Shown here piece by piece: positions 25,229 to 34,404 of a stretch of DNA of 64,000 bases. Under the pieces are notes generated by a model, which was given only the letters and a program-made list of their open reading frames with translations, searched no databases and was not told the origin of the DNA. Positions within the stretch are counted from its first letter, which is position 1. The number at the start of each line of letters is the position of its first letter. Both the position numbers and the translations under genes were made by a program. Origin of the DNA: Alkalispirochaeta americana (GTDB lineage Bacteria; Spirochaetota; Spirochaetia; DSM-27196; Alkalispirochaetaceae); the NCBI RefSeq assembly GCF_900156105.1, contig NZ_FTMS01000007.1, forward strand, positions 1 to 64,000, given 5' to 3'.

Positions 25229-26647
25229 ATGAATCAACGAAGGCGGTCCTTTCTTCGCTATACCCTGATGATCATCGATGCTGCGGTGATCGTTCTCTCC
25301 TACCTGTTTACCTATTACCTCCGAGACAAGCTTTTCACCTTCGGTCTCGATGATCTGGCGCCCTTTCCGGTGTACTTCAACCTTATGGGGACGGTCCTCA
25401 TCGTCTGGATGATCCTCCTGCGGCTCTTCCGGAACTACGATTTCCTCCGGGGGCACCGCCTTGTTTCGGCCTGGCGGATCTGCCGCAACCTGATCCCCGT
25501 GGAGTTGGTGGGGCTGGGTGCCCTGGCCATGGGGCTCTTCTTTATCCGGGATACCGTGATCAGCCGGACCTTCCTCATGACCTTCGCCGGCATCAATTAT
25601 GTGCTTATGGTGGCGGCCAAGCTGCTTTTCCGGGTCTATTTTTACCGTCTGCAAAAGAAGGATCGCTATCACCGGAAGGTTCTGCTTCTGGGGAACAAGC
25701 GGGCCGTGGAGCAGTTTCAGGCCACGGCCAGGACTACGCCGGAGCTCTTGCTGAACGCCACGGTGGAGCCCCGCTTTGCCCTCCCCGTCGAGGAGCATCT
25801 GAGCGATGAGGAGCGGCAGCGCTTTTTTGACGATGTCCTGGATTACGTGACAAAGAACGTGGTGGACGAGGTGGTTCTGGCCTACAGCGATCTCAGGCTC
25901 CAGGAGCTGGCGCCCCTGATCTCCGATTGCCACCGCATGGGGCTCATGGTGAACATCGTCCTGGATTTTTCCGGGATCGAGTATACCCGCTCCGAGGTGG
26001 ATACCGTGGGGCCTTTCAACATTGTTTCCTTTCAGTCCTACGATTTCAGCCCCCTTCAGCGGTTTGTGAAGCACACCATCGATTACGCCATCGGTCTGGT
26101 GGGGTTTCTTGCCTTTCTGGTGATCTTTCTGGTGGTGGCGCCGGCGATCAAGCTCGATTCGCCGGGGCCGATTTTCTTTGTCCAGCCCCGCAAGGGAAAG
26201 AACGGCCGCGATTTCAACCTGGTCAAGTTCCGTACCATGGCGGTCGATGCCGAGGCTCGCAAGGCGGAGCTGATGGAGCAGAACGAGATGCAGGGCCACA
26301 TGTTCAAGATTGCCCGGGATCCCCGCATTACCCGGGTTGGAAAGATCCTGCGGAAGACCAGCCTGGACGAGTTCCCCCAGTTTCTGAATGTCCTGAAGGG
26401 CGATATGAGTATTGTGGGTACCCGGCCGCCCACGGCCGAGGAGTTCCTTCAGTACGAGAAGCACCACCGCCGCAGGTTGAGCGTGGCCCCGGGGATCACC
26501 GGCATGTGGCAGGTGAGCGGGCGCAACCGGATCGATGATTTCGAGGAGATCGTCAAGCTCGATACCTGGTATATCGATCACTGGTCGGTGTGGCTCGATC
26601 TGAGAATTATCTTCAAGACCTTGTTTGTCCTGCTTTCGGGGAGGTGA
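25229..26647 (+). CDS. Polyprenyl-phosphate sugar-1-phosphate transferase (WbaP/EPS initiating type)
   Basis: The 472-residue protein has about four N-terminal membrane helices, a middle nucleotide-binding-like domain (KVLLLGNKRAVEQF), one more membrane helix (VGFLAFLVIFLVVAPAIKL) and the catalytic Bac_transf domain: SPGPIFFVQPRKGKNGRDFN, LVKFRTM, KILRKTSLDEFPQFLNVLKG, MSIVGTRPP and GITGMWQVSGRN. It transfers a sugar-1-phosphate to undecaprenyl phosphate at the inner membrane and starts repeat-unit assembly. ATG 25229 is used; upstream codons belong to the divergent promoter region. The next glycosyltransferase follows almost without gap. Confidence 0.9.
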   Translation: MNQRRRSFLRYTLMIIDAAVIVLSYLFTYYLRDKLFTFGLDDLAPFPVYFNLMGTVLIVWMILLRLFRNYDFLRGHRLVSAWRICRNLIPVELVGLGALAMGLFFIRDTVISRTFLMTFAGINYVLMVAAKLLFRVYFYRLQKKDRYHRKVLLLGNKRAVEQFQATARTTPELLLNATVEPRFALPVEEHLSDEERQRFFDDVLDYVTKNVVDEVVLAYSDLRLQELAPLISDCHRMGLMVNIVLDFSGIEYTRSEVDTVGPFNIVSFQSYDFSPLQRFVKHTIDYAIGLVGFLAFLVIFLVVAPAIKLDSPGPIFFVQPRKGKNGRDFNLVKFRTMAVDAEARKAELMEQNEMQGHMFKIARDPRITRVGKILRKTSLDEFPQFLNVLKGDMSIVGTRPPTAEEFLQYEKHHRRRLSVAPGITGMWQVSGRNRIDDFEEIVKLDTWYIDHWSVWLDLRIIFKTLFVLLSGR

Positions 26648-26649
26648 GG

Positions 26650-27870
26650 GTGAGGGTTTGTCATCTCACAACCCGCCTGGTGAAGGGCGGGGCGGATTTT
26701 AATATTTTCTACAATATGCTTCGGGGGGCTCCCGATCTTGTCCAGACCCTGGTGGTGGGGGCCGAGTACCATGAGGGCATGGTGGAGGAGCTGCGTCAGG
26801 CCGGGGTAGAGGTGGTGGTTGTTCCCCATATTTGCCGCGAGATCTCGCCCGGGGCCGAGGTCCGGGCGTTCCGGTGGTTGTGGCGGTTTTTCCGGAAGAA
26901 CTCCTTTGATATTGTCTATACCCATAACGCCAAGACGGGGATTCTGGGGCGTTTTGCCGTGCCCCGCCGTGCCGGGGGGGCGGTGGTGCTCCATGGGGTT
27001 CATGGGATGAGTTTTACCGATTCCATGGCGCGGCCTGTTTTTTTGTTGTTTCGCTGGCTTGAGCGGCGGGCTGCGGGCCGGACCGATCTCTTTGTCTCCG
27101 TGGGCTATACCCTGCGGGATCTTATGGTGGAGGCCGGGGTGGGCCGGCCCGGGCAATACCGGATTATCCGAAGCGGCATGGAGATCGAGCGCTTTCGTCT
27201 GGCCCGGCGGGATGAGGCCCTGCGGCAGGAGGTGGGGTGCTCGGGGCCCGACGATGTGCTTTGCGCCGTGGTGGCCCGCCTGGAGCAGCGCAAGGGGCAG
27301 CACTGGTTTCTGGAGGCCTTTGCCCGGGCGGTGGAGGAGCTGGAGCGTTCCGGCCAGGGGCTCTCCCTGCGGGCGGTGCTTCTGGGCGACGGCCCCCGGC
27401 GGGAGGCTCTGGAAGAGCAGGCCCGGCGTCTGGGGGTTTCTTCCCGGGTGGTTTTTCCCGGGTTTCGCGACAACCCCCAGGATTATTTTGCTGCTGCCGA
27501 TCTGGTCTGTCTTACTTCGGAGTGGGAGGGGGTTCCCCAGTCCCTGGTCCAGGCTGCCGCTGCAGGTCGTGCCGCTGTTGCCTTCGATGTTCCCGGGATT
27601 CGCGAGACCGTGGAGGAGGGGGTGACCGGTCTGGTGGTGCCCTTTCGGGATATTTCGGCTCTCACGGAGGCGCTGGTTCACCTGGCCCGGGACAGGGAGC
27701 TGCGCGAGCGCTTTGGCAGGGCTGCGGCAGCGCGGCCCCTGGAGGAGTGGAGCTTGCCCGTGATGGTGGAGCGCACCGACGCTCTCTATCGTCAGGTTCT
27801 GGCGCCAGGTTCTGGCGCCAGGTTCCGGCGTGGGGTTCCGGAACAGATTGGCCCGCAAAAAACTGGATAG
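26650..27870 (+). CDS. GT4-family glycosyltransferase
   Basis: About 406 residues of GT-B type: CHLTTRLVKGGADFNIFYNM, YTHNAKTGILGR, GVHGMSFTDS; donor domain VVARLEQRKGQHWFLEAFA; EX7E region SEWEGVPQSLVQAAAAGR, then PGIRETVEEGVTGLVVP. GTG 26650 is taken because GGGGAGG overlaps the preceding stop six bases before it. It probably adds the second sugar after the WbaP-type enzyme. Its last codons contain imperfect duplications of GGCGCCAGGTTC, giving an irregular tail. Confidence 0.85.
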   Translation: MRVCHLTTRLVKGGADFNIFYNMLRGAPDLVQTLVVGAEYHEGMVEELRQAGVEVVVVPHICREISPGAEVRAFRWLWRFFRKNSFDIVYTHNAKTGILGRFAVPRRAGGAVVLHGVHGMSFTDSMARPVFLLFRWLERRAAGRTDLFVSVGYTLRDLMVEAGVGRPGQYRIIRSGMEIERFRLARRDEALRQEVGCSGPDDVLCAVVARLEQRKGQHWFLEAFARAVEELERSGQGLSLRAVLLGDGPRREALEEQARRLGVSSRVVFPGFRDNPQDYFAAADLVCLTSEWEGVPQSLVQAAAAGRAAVAFDVPGIRETVEEGVTGLVVPFRDISALTEALVHLARDRELRERFGRAAAARPLEEWSLPVMVERTDALYRQVLAPGSGARFRRGVPEQIGPQKTG

Positions 27871-27912
27871 CTGACACATTTCATAGTAAGGTAAATTCTG
27901 GAGGTTCCTCGC

Positions 27913-29436
27913 ATGTCACAGGTGATTCTGGAAACGCAACATATCGTGAAGCAGTTCCCCAAGGTCCTTGCCAACGATGATATAAGCATCTGCCTGAAGG
28001 AGGGGGAGATCCTCTGTCTTCTGGGTGAGAACGGGGCGGGCAAGAGCACGCTCATGAATATTCTCTACGGCTTGTACAAACCCACCTCGGGGCGCATCCT
28101 GATAAAGGGGCGGGAGGTGGAGTTCTCGTCTCCCCGGGAGGCGATAAAAAACGGCCTGGGGATGGTTCACCAGCATTTCATGCTTCTTGATCCGCTCACC
28201 GTTACGGAGAACATCATTCTGGGTTCCGAGCCGGGCCGGGGGCCCGTGATCGATTACCGCACCGCCCGCCGGGAGGTGCAGGAGCTCAGCGATCGCTATG
28301 GTCTCAAGATTGATCCCGATGCCAAAGTGGAGAACCTCTCCGTGGGGTTGCAGCAGCGCGTGGAGATCCTCAAAGCCCTCTACCGCCGGGCCGAGATCCT
28401 TATCCTGGACGAGCCCACGGCGGTGCTCACGCCCCAGGAGGTGGAGGAGTTTTTTGCCGTGATCCGCACCCTCCGCGAGAGCGGGGTGAGTATCATTATC
28501 ATCACCCACAAGCTGGAAGAGGTTCGGGCCATCTCGGACCGGGTGTATATTCTGCGGCGCGGCCGTATTGAGGGCGAGCGCCCCACGGCGGGGGCTACCA
28601 CGGCAGAGCTGGCAAACCTTATGGTGGGGCGTTCCGTGGTGCTCACCGTGGAGCGAACCCCCCACGAGGTACAGCCCGATCCGGTTTTCGAGGTCCAGGG
28701 GCTGGGTGTTTCCGACGACCGGGGCGTTCCTTCTATTCAGGATCTTTCCCTGACGGTTCGTCCCGGGGAGATTGTGGGGATCGCCGGGGTGGATGGCAAC
28801 GGTCAGACCGAGCTTGCCGAGGCGGTGATGGGGTTGCGTCCGATCACCCAAGGCGTGATGCGCCACCTGGGCACAGAGGTCCAGGGGATGACCACCCGGG
28901 AGCGGATCAACCGCAGCATGGGCTATGTTCCGGCCGACCGCCACCGCTACGGCCTGGTCTTGCCCTTTTCCGTGGCCGAGAACATCGCCCTGGGCTATCA
29001 CGATCGGTCCCCCAACGCCTACCGGGGTGTTCTGGATTATCCCGGCATGAACGATCATGCCGGGGAGCTGATCGAGCGCTTCGATATCCGGACCTCCGGC
29101 CCCGGAGCAACGGCGTCGCAGCTTTCGGGAGGAAACCAGCAGAAGGTGATTCTGGCCCGGGAGTTTTCCCGGAAGCCCACCTTCCTTCTGGTGAGCCAGC
29201 CCACGCGGGGCCTCGATGTGGGGGCTATCGAATACATCCACTCCGAGGTTCTGGCCATGCGGGACAAGGATGTGGGGATTCTTCTGATTTCCCTGGAGCT
29301 GGAAGAGATCTTTGCCCTGGCGGATCGGATTCTGGTGCTCTTTGAGGGGCGTGTTGTGCGGGAACTGATTACGGATAAAACCAGCGAAGAAGAGGTTGGC
29401 CTCTACATGACCGGCGGAAAGGAAGCGAGCGCATGA
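27913..29436 (+). CDS. Nucleoside/simple-sugar ABC transporter, double ATPase subunit
   Basis: The 507-residue protein has two fused ATPase domains. Domain 1 has Walker A LLGENGAGKST (36-46), signature NLSVGLQQRVE and Walker B ILILDEPTAVL. Domain 2 has the degenerate GIAGVDGNGQTELA, the signature LSGGNQQKV and FLLVSQPTRGLD, where Ser replaces the usual acidic pair. This is the YufO/NupA-type layout of importers paired with BMP-family binding proteins. The stop overlaps the permease ATG, and a second permease and a BMP binding protein follow. It energises uptake, most likely of purine nucleosides. Confidence 0.9.
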   Translation: MSQVILETQHIVKQFPKVLANDDISICLKEGEILCLLGENGAGKSTLMNILYGLYKPTSGRILIKGREVEFSSPREAIKNGLGMVHQHFMLLDPLTVTENIILGSEPGRGPVIDYRTARREVQELSDRYGLKIDPDAKVENLSVGLQQRVEILKALYRRAEILILDEPTAVLTPQEVEEFFAVIRTLRESGVSIIIITHKLEEVRAISDRVYILRRGRIEGERPTAGATTAELANLMVGRSVVLTVERTPHEVQPDPVFEVQGLGVSDDRGVPSIQDLSLTVRPGEIVGIAGVDGNGQTELAEAVMGLRPITQGVMRHLGTEVQGMTTRERINRSMGYVPADRHRYGLVLPFSVAENIALGYHDRSPNAYRGVLDYPGMNDHAGELIERFDIRTSGPGATASQLSGGNQQKVILAREFSRKPTFLLVSQPTRGLDVGAIEYIHSEVLAMRDKDVGILLISLELEEIFALADRILVLFEGRVVRELITDKTSEEEVGLYMTGGKEASA

Positions 29437-30707
29437 TATCTCAGGCACTTCTGGCCACCTTGCTCATGGCCGCTGTTGTCCTCTTGGGTGCGGCGGGAAC
29501 GGTGTTGTATCTGGCGAGTTATTTCCAGGGCGGTTTGCTGATCCTGGCGGCCCTGGGGGTCTATCTCTGGCGGGTGCGTCTGGTTCAGGGGCCGTCGGTG
29601 CTGCGGGAGCTCCTGCGGCGCTGGGTAAAGCGTATGGTGGTTCCCCTCTTCGGGATCACTGCGGCGATCCTCCTGGGCGGAGTTGTGATGGCTGTCTCGG
29701 GGTATAACCCCCTGGTGGCGTACCAGGCTCTCTTTTACGGAGGGCTGGCGCGAAACTGGCACATCTCGGTCCTCAACGCAGCTCCCCTGATCTTTACGGC
29801 CCTCTCCGTGGCCTTTGCCTTCAAGGCGGGGCTTTTTAATATCGGTGCCGAGGGGCAGTACTATCTGGGGGCCATGGCGGCGGCCGGGCTGAGTCTCTAT
29901 ATGCCGTTGCCCGGGGTGATCGCCCTTCCCCTGATTTTTCTTGTGGCGGGCCTCTTTGGTGCGCTCTGGAACGTTGTTCCGGCCTACCTGAAGATGAAAA
30001 CCGGCGCTCACGAGGTGATCACCACGATGATGCTGGCCCACGTGGCGCGCTATCTCTCGCCTGTTTTTATCCGGGCCTTTGGGGGTGATCCCTCCACGAG
30101 CCGACACCCCTATGTGACAACCCGGATTCCCGACAACACCATGCTCCTGCGGTTTCGGGCCTTTCTGCCCGAGGCAAACCCCCGGCTTCATACGGGGATA
30201 CTCCTGGCTATCCTGGTGGCTCTGGTGGTGTATTACCTGCTCTACAAAACCAGTATGGGTTTCGAGATTCGTGCTGTGGGAGAGAACAAAGATGCTGCCC
30301 GGGCCCAGGGGATTTCCGTGGGCAAGAATATTTTTCGGGCTCTCTTGATTGCGGGGTTTCTGGCGGCCCTGGCGGGGTTCAACCAGGTGAACGGTCTGGA
30401 TCACCGCCTCTACGAGAATCTTCAGGCCGGCTATGGCTGGAACGGTATTTCCGTGGCCTTGCTTGCCGGGGGACACCCCATAGCGGTGGTTTTTACGGGG
30501 CTTCTCTGGGGGGCTCTTGATGCGGGAGGGCAGTATATGTCCCGTACCACCCAGACGCCCGGAGCGATCGTGGAGATCGTCAAGGGGATCATCCTCTTTC
30601 TGATTGTGGCCAGATATATCTATACCGCCTGGGGCAACCGTCGCCGACGCCGGGAGGTCCGCCGGGCCGCCCAGGCTGCAACGGCCGCCGCCGGAGAGGA
30701 GGGCTGA
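29433..30707 (+). CDS. Nucleoside-type ABC permease 1
   Basis: A 424-residue inner-membrane protein of the BPD_transp_2 (LivHM-like) family with about ten membrane segments. Typical motifs are AFKAGLFNIGAEGQYYLGAM, MKTGAHEVITTMMLAHVARY and FEIRAVGENKDAARAQGISV. It matches YufP/NupB-like permeases. Its ATG overlaps the ATPase stop by four bases, and the second permease begins four bases after its stop. A hydrophobic N-terminal extension of about 60 residues precedes the core. Confidence 0.9.
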   Translation: MISQALLATLLMAAVVLLGAAGTVLYLASYFQGGLLILAALGVYLWRVRLVQGPSVLRELLRRWVKRMVVPLFGITAAILLGGVVMAVSGYNPLVAYQALFYGGLARNWHISVLNAAPLIFTALSVAFAFKAGLFNIGAEGQYYLGAMAAAGLSLYMPLPGVIALPLIFLVAGLFGALWNVVPAYLKMKTGAHEVITTMMLAHVARYLSPVFIRAFGGDPSTSRHPYVTTRIPDNTMLLRFRAFLPEANPRLHTGILLAILVALVVYYLLYKTSMGFEIRAVGENKDAARAQGISVGKNIFRALLIAGFLAALAGFNQVNGLDHRLYENLQAGYGWNGISVALLAGGHPIAVVFTGLLWGALDAGGQYMSRTTQTPGAIVEIVKGIILFLIVARYIYTAWGNRRRRREVRRAAQAATAAAGEEG

Positions 30708-30711
30708 AACG

Positions 30712-31662
30712 ATGTTTACCCTTGAGTTTCTTACCAATTTGCTTTCGGCCACGGTGCGCCTCTCCACGCCCATTACCCTGGCGGCCATTGGGGCCACCAT
30801 CTGCGAGCGTTCGGGGATCGTCAATATCGCCATGGAGGGGATCATGGTGGTGGGGGCCTTTTTTGCGGCTATTGTGGCTTATACCACGGGAAGCCCCTGG
30901 CTGGGGCTCCTGGCGGGTGTTCTCTTTGGAGGGGTCTATAGCCTGCTCCATGCCTTTGCCACGGTGACGCTTCACATGGATCATGTGGTGAGCGGGGCGG
31001 TGATGAACGTTCTGGCCTTCGGGATAACCCGGTTTCTTATGGTGCTGATCGTGGGACACCCCGGAACAACCCCCTCCATTCCCCGGGGGCTCGGGCGCTA
31101 CCGCCTGGCGGTGCCGGTTCTTTCGGAGATTCCCCTGATAGGCCGGGCTTTCTTTGCCCAGACGCCCATTGTGTATATGGGGTTCGTTCTGGTGGCGCTT
31201 CTTACGTGGTTTCTCTTCAAGACCAAGACGGGGCTCCATATCCGTGCTGCCGGGGAACACCCGCTGGCGCTGGAGACGATCGGGGTCTCGGTCTACAAGA
31301 TGCGCTATCTGGGGGTCTTTATCAGCGGTCTTGCCAGCGGGTTGGCCGGGGCGTACCTCTCTATCGAGGCCAACGTGAGCTTCACCGAGGGGATGAGCGC
31401 CGGTCGGGGATTTATTGCCCTGGCCGCGATGATCTCCGGGGGCTGGCACCCCGTGGGGGCTTTCCTGGCGGCGCTTTTCTTCGGCTTTGCCGACGCCTTG
31501 CAGATGCGCTTTCAGGTATTGCGGGTGGTGAATCTCCCGGGAGAGCTTTTTATCATCTTCCCCTATCTGGTAACGGTGATCGCCGTGGCCGGGCTGGTTC
31601 GGCGCAGCCGGCCGCCCCGGGCTGTGGGAAAGGATTTCATGATCGAGCGGAGCGAAGATTAA
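30712..31662 (+). CDS. Nucleoside-type ABC permease 2
   Basis: A 316-residue BPD_transp_2 permease: LAAIGATICERSGIVNIAMEG, LHMDHVVSGAVMNVLAFGIT, HIRAAGEHPLALETIGVSVY and GRGFIALAAMISGGWHPVGA. It matches YufQ/NupC-like partners. ATG 30712 is chosen because it lies just after the previous stop; the longer frame would run inside the first permease gene. It forms the channel with permease 1. Confidence 0.9.
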   Translation: MFTLEFLTNLLSATVRLSTPITLAAIGATICERSGIVNIAMEGIMVVGAFFAAIVAYTTGSPWLGLLAGVLFGGVYSLLHAFATVTLHMDHVVSGAVMNVLAFGITRFLMVLIVGHPGTTPSIPRGLGRYRLAVPVLSEIPLIGRAFFAQTPIVYMGFVLVALLTWFLFKTKTGLHIRAAGEHPLALETIGVSVYKMRYLGVFISGLASGLAGAYLSIEANVSFTEGMSAGRGFIALAAMISGGWHPVGAFLAALFFGFADALQMRFQVLRVVNLPGELFIIFPYLVTVIAVAGLVRRSRPPRAVGKDFMIERSED

Positions 31663-31677
31663 CATTACCTTCCGTGA

Positions 31678-31707
31678 TTGTGGCGCTCCTGCGGGAGGGT
31701 GTATAAT
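31678..31707 (+). promoter_or_regulatory. Sigma-70-like promoter for the BMP protein gene
   Basis: TTGTGG (31678-31683) and TATAAT (31702-31707) are separated by 18 bases, about 50 bases before the ATG. A separate promoter would allow higher expression of the binding protein than of the permeases. Confidence 0.5.
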
Positions 31708-31756
31708 CGCGAAGGTTAGAGATATTATTGTTCGAAGTTCTATAAGGAGGACGAGA

Positions 31757-32803
31757 ATGAAGAAAACGATGCTGATGCTGACGCTCCTGGTTGTAGCCGG
31801 GGCGCTTGTTTTTGCCGGAGGACGGCCCGAGGCCGATCCTGATCGAAGAATAGCCGCCATGGCCACCGATGTGGGCGGCTTGGGAGACCAGAGTTTCAAC
31901 GATGGCGCCTATCAGGGGTTGCTTCTGGGAGCTCCCTACGGGTTCGAGGCGCGGGTTGTCGAGAGCAACCAGCAGACCGACTATATTCCCAACCTGAGCG
32001 GTCTGGCCGAGGACGGAGCCGAGATCGTCTTTGCCGTGGGATTTCTCATGGAGGATGCCGTAAAAGAGGCTGCCCGGATGCACCCCGATACCCTCTTTGG
32101 AGGGATTGATATCGGCGGCGACGACGATCTGCCCAACTTCCAGGGAATTCTCTACCGGGAAGAGCAGAGCGGATACCTGGCCGGTGTTCTGGCAGGGCTC
32201 ATGACCAAAGACCATGCCGATGCGATCCCCCGGTTGCGCCCGGACCACAACGTGGTTGGTGCGGTTCTGGGAATGCTGGTTCCCCCGGTTGAACGATTTG
32301 AGGTTGGCTTTATCCAGGGCGTAAAATCCGTGAACCCCGATGCAACGGTTCTGTCTGTTACGGCTGGTTCCTTTGTTGACCAGGCCGGTGGCCGCGAGGC
32401 TGCCCTGGCCATGATCGAGCAGGGGGCTGACATCGTCTTCCAGGCTGCGGGGCTCACCGGTCTGGGTGTGATTCAGGCCGCCGACGAGGAGGGCGTGCTC
32501 GCCATCGGTGTTGATATCGATCAAAACCACGTGGCTCCCGATGCGGTCCTCACCAGCGCCATCAAGAAGATCCCCGAGTCTGTCGAGGTTGTCCTGCGCA
32601 GTATTGCCGAGGGAACCTTCCAGGGCGGAACCGTGAGTTACGGTCTTGCCGAGGACGCCACGGGGCTGGCACCCTTTCACGGGTTTGATTCCATGATTCC
32701 CCAGGAAGTAAAAGACGCCCTCGAGGCTGCCCGCCAGGGAATCCTGGACGGCTCCATCGAGATTGCAACGTCCCGCTCCCAGATCCAGCACCTGATGGAT
32801 TAA
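31757..32803 (+). CDS. BMP-family nucleoside-binding protein (PnrA-like)
   Basis: A 348-residue periplasmic-type binding protein. The signal peptide MLMLTLLVVAGALVFA is followed by GGRPEAD, then MATDVGGLGDQSFNDGAYQG, the BMP/PnrA hallmark where the Asp and Phe contact the nucleoside. GAEIVFAVGFLMEDAV and GIDIGGDDDLPNFQGILYRE continue the fold. Most relatives are lipoproteins with a cysteine at the cleavage site; here no cysteine is present, so it is probably cleaved by signal peptidase I. A strong ribosome site AGGAGG precedes the ATG. It would deliver nucleosides to the upstream transporter. Confidence 0.9.
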   Translation: MKKTMLMLTLLVVAGALVFAGGRPEADPDRRIAAMATDVGGLGDQSFNDGAYQGLLLGAPYGFEARVVESNQQTDYIPNLSGLAEDGAEIVFAVGFLMEDAVKEAARMHPDTLFGGIDIGGDDDLPNFQGILYREEQSGYLAGVLAGLMTKDHADAIPRLRPDHNVVGAVLGMLVPPVERFEVGFIQGVKSVNPDATVLSVTAGSFVDQAGGREAALAMIEQGADIVFQAAGLTGLGVIQAADEEGVLAIGVDIDQNHVAPDAVLTSAIKKIPESVEVVLRSIAEGTFQGGTVSYGLAEDATGLAPFHGFDSMIPQEVKDALEAARQGILDGSIEIATSRSQIQHLMD

Positions 32804-32818
32804 GGGGAAGGGGTTTTG

Positions 32819-32851
32819 AGCCGCTGGCAACGCGCTGGCGGCTTTTTTTTT
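32819..32851 (+). terminator. Rho-independent terminator
   Basis: AGCCGC (32819-32824) pairs with GCGGCT (32838-32843) and is followed by a run of nine T. It closes the transporter operon after the binding-protein gene. Confidence 0.8.
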
Positions 32852-32929
32852 GCCATTTTTCTGCCTTTTTTCTGCCCCGGGCAGAGACTGGTGTATCGCC
32901 GCAGACAATCATTATGTGGAGGACCTCTC

Positions 32930-34246
32930 ATGAATACCGAACGATCCCCGGGTACCAGACGATCCATGCCCGACGATATCCTGCGTAATCCGGCCCTTGC
33001 TGCCGAAGGGCATCGAAAAATTGAATGGGTTCGGCGCAATATGCCCGTTCTCCGGAGCCTGGAAGAGCGCTTTTCCCGGGAGCAGCCCTTTGCGGGCATC
33101 CGCGCCGCCGTAAGTGTGCATCTGGAGGCAAAAACGGCGTATCTTGCCCTGGTGATGGCCGCCGGCGGAGCCCAGGTATCGGTTACGGGGAGCAACCCTC
33201 TCTCTACCAAGGACGATGTGGTGGCGGCGCTTCAGGAGCTGGGGCTCCATGTCTATGCCTGGCACGGGGCCACACCGCAGGAGTTCGAGGAGCATCAGCT
33301 TACGGCCCTGAGGATCGCTCCGCATGTGGTGATCGACGACGGCGGGGATCTGGTTCACCATCTTCACGAGGGTGCCCGGGAGTTCTCCCGTGATACCCTG
33401 GGGGGGTGCGAGGAGACCACCGCCGGGGTGTTGCGAAACCGGGCCCGTTCTGTGGCGGGGAAGCTGCGGTTTCCCGTGATCGCCGTGAACAACGCCCAGA
33501 TGAAGCATCTCTTTGACAACCGCTACGGCACGGGCCACAGCACAATGGACGCCCTGATGCGGACCACCAACCGGGTCCTCACCGGTGCAACCCTGGTGGT
33601 GGCCGGCTATGGCTGGTGTGGTCGGGGGATCGCCTCCTGCGCAGCCGGGTTGGGTGCCCGGGTTATTGTCTGCGAGGTGGACGAGGTGAAGGCTCTGGAA
33701 GCGGTAATGGACGGCTACCGGGTGATGCCTCTGGGGCCGCTTGAGGAGGGGGGCGCCTGCGCGGCCCGGGAGGGTGATTTCTTTGTGACCGCCACGGGTG
33801 TCTGCGATGTGATTACTCCCCGGGAGGTGGCCTGCATGAAGGATGGAGCGGTTCTTGCCAACGCCGGGCACTTCTACGACGAGATCGATCTTGAGGGGCT
33901 TGCTGCCATGGCCGGAGAGGTTCAGGAGGTGCGGGAGAACCTCACGGGCTATCGCCTGGAGGACGGGCGGTGGATCAACCTGATCGCCCAGGGCAAGATT
34001 GTGAACATCGCCGCCGCCGATGGCCATCCGGCAGAGATCATGGACACCAGTTTTGCCGTGCAGGCTCTGAGCGCCGAGTATGTGGTGCTCTCTGCGAGGG
34101 GAGGAACTCCCTTGCCGCCGGAGGTGATTCCCGTGCCTGCCGCGATAGATCAGGGTGTTGCCCGGCTTCTTCTGGCTGCCCGGGGAATCCGCCACGATAC
34201 GCTCACGGCGGCGCAGCAGGCCTACCTGGACGATTTCAACAAGTGA
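32930..34246 (+). CDS. ahcY: S-adenosylhomocysteine hydrolase
   Basis: The 438-residue enzyme splits S-adenosylhomocysteine into adenosine and homocysteine using bound NAD. Motifs are VSVHLEAKTAYLALVMAAGG, the DDGGDLVHHLH loop, GGCEETTAGVLR, the NAD-binding VVAGYGWCGRGIA, the NAGHFYDEIDL segment and MDTSFAVQALSAEY. It is of the shorter prokaryotic type. ATG 32930 follows GGAGGACCTCTC; the longer frame upstream crosses the terminator. It is placed between a nucleoside importer and an MtaD-like deaminase, which suits methyl-cycle and adenosine recycling. Confidence 0.92.
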   Translation: MNTERSPGTRRSMPDDILRNPALAAEGHRKIEWVRRNMPVLRSLEERFSREQPFAGIRAAVSVHLEAKTAYLALVMAAGGAQVSVTGSNPLSTKDDVVAALQELGLHVYAWHGATPQEFEEHQLTALRIAPHVVIDDGGDLVHHLHEGAREFSRDTLGGCEETTAGVLRNRARSVAGKLRFPVIAVNNAQMKHLFDNRYGTGHSTMDALMRTTNRVLTGATLVVAGYGWCGRGIASCAAGLGARVIVCEVDEVKALEAVMDGYRVMPLGPLEEGGACAAREGDFFVTATGVCDVITPREVACMKDGAVLANAGHFYDEIDLEGLAAMAGEVQEVRENLTGYRLEDGRWINLIAQGKIVNIAAADGHPAEIMDTSFAVQALSAEYVVLSARGGTPLPPEVIPVPAAIDQGVARLLLAARGIRHDTLTAAQQAYLDDFNK

Positions 34247-34255
34247 GTCCGAACC

Positions 34256-34337
34256 CCGCCGGCCGATGGCCTGTCGCTGACAGGTGGGCCGGCCGCCGGC
34301 CGATGGCCTGCCGCTGACAGATGGGCCGGCCGCCGGC
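34256..34337. repeat. Two 37-bp tandem repeats with strong dyads
   Basis: Units 34256-34292 and 34293-34329 differ at only two positions and a third partial copy (CCGCCGGC) follows. Each unit holds GGCCGGC-type self-complementary blocks, so the region can fold into large hairpins. It lies just after ahcY and may act as terminator. Confidence 0.75.
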
Positions 34338-34404
34338 AGAGATTACAAAAATGTAATGATTTCGCAAGGCGAGGGTAATATTTTCTTACTATGTACAAGG
34401 TACG

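Noticed and set aside
27840-27912. A promoter directly before the nucleoside ABC operon
   Set aside because: CTGACA at 27871 exists, but no -10 at proper spacing was found, so it was not listed.
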